6,371 nucleotides of DNA. It comes from an uncultured Carnobacterium sp. (lineage in GTDB: Bacteria; Bacillota; Bacilli; Lactobacillales; Aerococcaceae). The DNA is taken from the NCBI GenBank assembly GCA_937967765.1, contig CALCML010000317.1:1-6371 (forward strand), given 5' to 3'. This document shows, piece by piece, positions 5,560-6,371 of this stretch. Under the pieces are notes generated by a model. The model was given only the letters and a program-made list of their open reading frames with translations. It did not search any database and was not told the origin of the DNA. The position numbers and the translations under genes are program-made. Each line of letters begins with the position of its first letter. Within the stretch, counting starts at the first letter, position 1.

Positions 5560-6371
5560 ATGTCAAATCACGAAAACTGTAGCTGTTGTCAAAAAGCACC
5601 ATTTAGACTCGATCACGTAGGAAGTTTCTTACGTCCAGAACGTCTAAAAGAAGCCCGTGCAAAATTTAATGCCGGAGAAATCACTGCCGAAGAACTCGAA
5701 CGCGTTGAAAACGAAGAAATCATCGCTTTAATCGAGAAAGAAAAAGAACTCGGCCTCAAGTCTGTCACTGACGGTGAATTCCGTCGTGCATTCTGGCACT
5801 TAGATTTCTTAGAAAACTTAGATGGGGTTGAACTTGTTGAAGTAGACCACTTCTCTGTTCAATTCAAAGATAAAGATGTGAAGCCAAAAACATTACGAAT
5901 CGTTGGGAAGGTGGATTTTTCAGAGAATCATCCATTCGTAAAACACTTCAAATTCTTAAAAGAGCACGCTGGCGATACACCGGTGAAATTAACGATTCCT
6001 TCACCAAGTATGTTGCATTTGATTACGCAAGTTCGTGAGAAAAATTATGTGCCAATTGAGCGCTACAAAGACAATGAAGCCCTCTTCTTTGATGATGTGG
6101 TCGAAGCATACCGTAAAGCTCTACAATGCTTCTACGACTTAGGATGCCGCAATATTCAATTAGATGACACTAGCTGGGGTGAGTTCTGTGCGTTAGACAA
6201 ACGTGAAGCGTACGAAGCGCGTGGATTCGATCTCGAAAAAATCGCTCGTGACTATGTGGATGTGCTTAACCGTGTGATTGAATGGAAACCAGAAGATTTA
6301 GTGGTGAATATGCATATTTGCCGCGGAAACTTCCGCTCAACATGGTTCTCTAGCGGTGGTTATGAACCAGT
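5560..6371 (+). CDS. MetE-like methyltransferase, short form (paralogue 3, 3' end outside window)
   Basis: The first 270 codons of a third YxjG/YxjH-type protein; the frame is open to the end of the window. The start is set by AGAGGA (5548-5553), six bases upstream. Landmarks are DHVGSFLRP (18-26), TDGEFRR (70-76), QLDDTSWG (200-207) and the Zn pair His252/Cys254 in MHICRGN; the Glu and second Cys ligands should lie beyond the window. It is more diverged than paralogues 1 and 2: FFWGLNGV becomes FLENLDGV, DDCTWG becomes DDTSWG, and the region after residue 208 differs. Its N terminus is longer by 7-8 residues and carries a Cys cluster (CSCC, residues 7-10). It follows the hydrolase gene by 18 bases, so the two are probably translated from the same T-box-controlled message. 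The divergence suggests a different methyl acceptor or donor. Confidence 0.9.
   Translation, partial: MSNHENCSCCQKAPFRLDHVGSFLRPERLKEARAKFNAGEITAEELERVENEEIIALIEKEKELGLKSVTDGEFRRAFWHLDFLENLDGVELVEVDHFSVQFKDKDVKPKTLRIVGKVDFSENHPFVKHFKFLKEHAGDTPVKLTIPSPSMLHLITQVREKNYVPIERYKDNEALFFDDVVEAYRKALQCFYDLGCRNIQLDDTSWGEFCALDKREAYEARGFDLEKIARDYVDVLNRVIEWKPEDLVVNMHICRGNFRSTWFSSGGYEP

Overview
The window looks like chromosomal DNA of a low-GC Gram-positive bacterium, most likely a member of the Lactobacillales. The reasons are AT-rich codon use (TTA, AAA and GAA preferred), strong AGGAGG-type ribosome binding sites, short U-tailed hairpin terminators, and a T-box leader driving a methionine-type operon. 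Genus cannot be fixed from the sequence alone. All genes lie on the + strand.

Left part (1-1980): the end of an ABC-type ATPase gene overlaps by 11 bases a gene for a large polytopic permease of 547 residues. Together they form a two-gene exporter-like ABC transporter of unknown substrate. A clean intrinsic terminator closes this unit.

Middle (1981-2387): a 400-base non-coding stretch holds a sigma-A-like promoter, a small palindrome, and a complete T-box riboswitch. The riboswitch has Stem I with a kink-turn-like base, an ATG (Met) specifier at 2191-2193, Stems II and III, the AAGGTGGTAACACG T-box element and a competing terminator. Specifier ATG and bulge UGGU both fit uncharged tRNA-Met as the ligand, so the operon should be read when methionine is short.

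Right part (2388-6371, running off the end): a Met-responsive operon of three paralogous short MetE-like methyltransferases (C-terminal catalytic domain only, about 376-378 residues, YxjG/YxjH type). A metal-dependent hydrolase of the cyclase/kynurenine formamidase-like family is inserted between the second and third. The visible Zn ligands (His-x-Cys, Glu, Cys) are intact in copies 1 and 2, and in copy 3 as far as the window reaches. The likely theme is making methionine by methyl transfer to homocysteine or a related thiol, with the hydrolase perhaps supplying or clearing a substrate. Neither the methyl donor of the short MetE-like proteins nor the substrate of the hydrolase can be read from the sequence. 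No mobile element, CRISPR array, tRNA or rRNA was seen.
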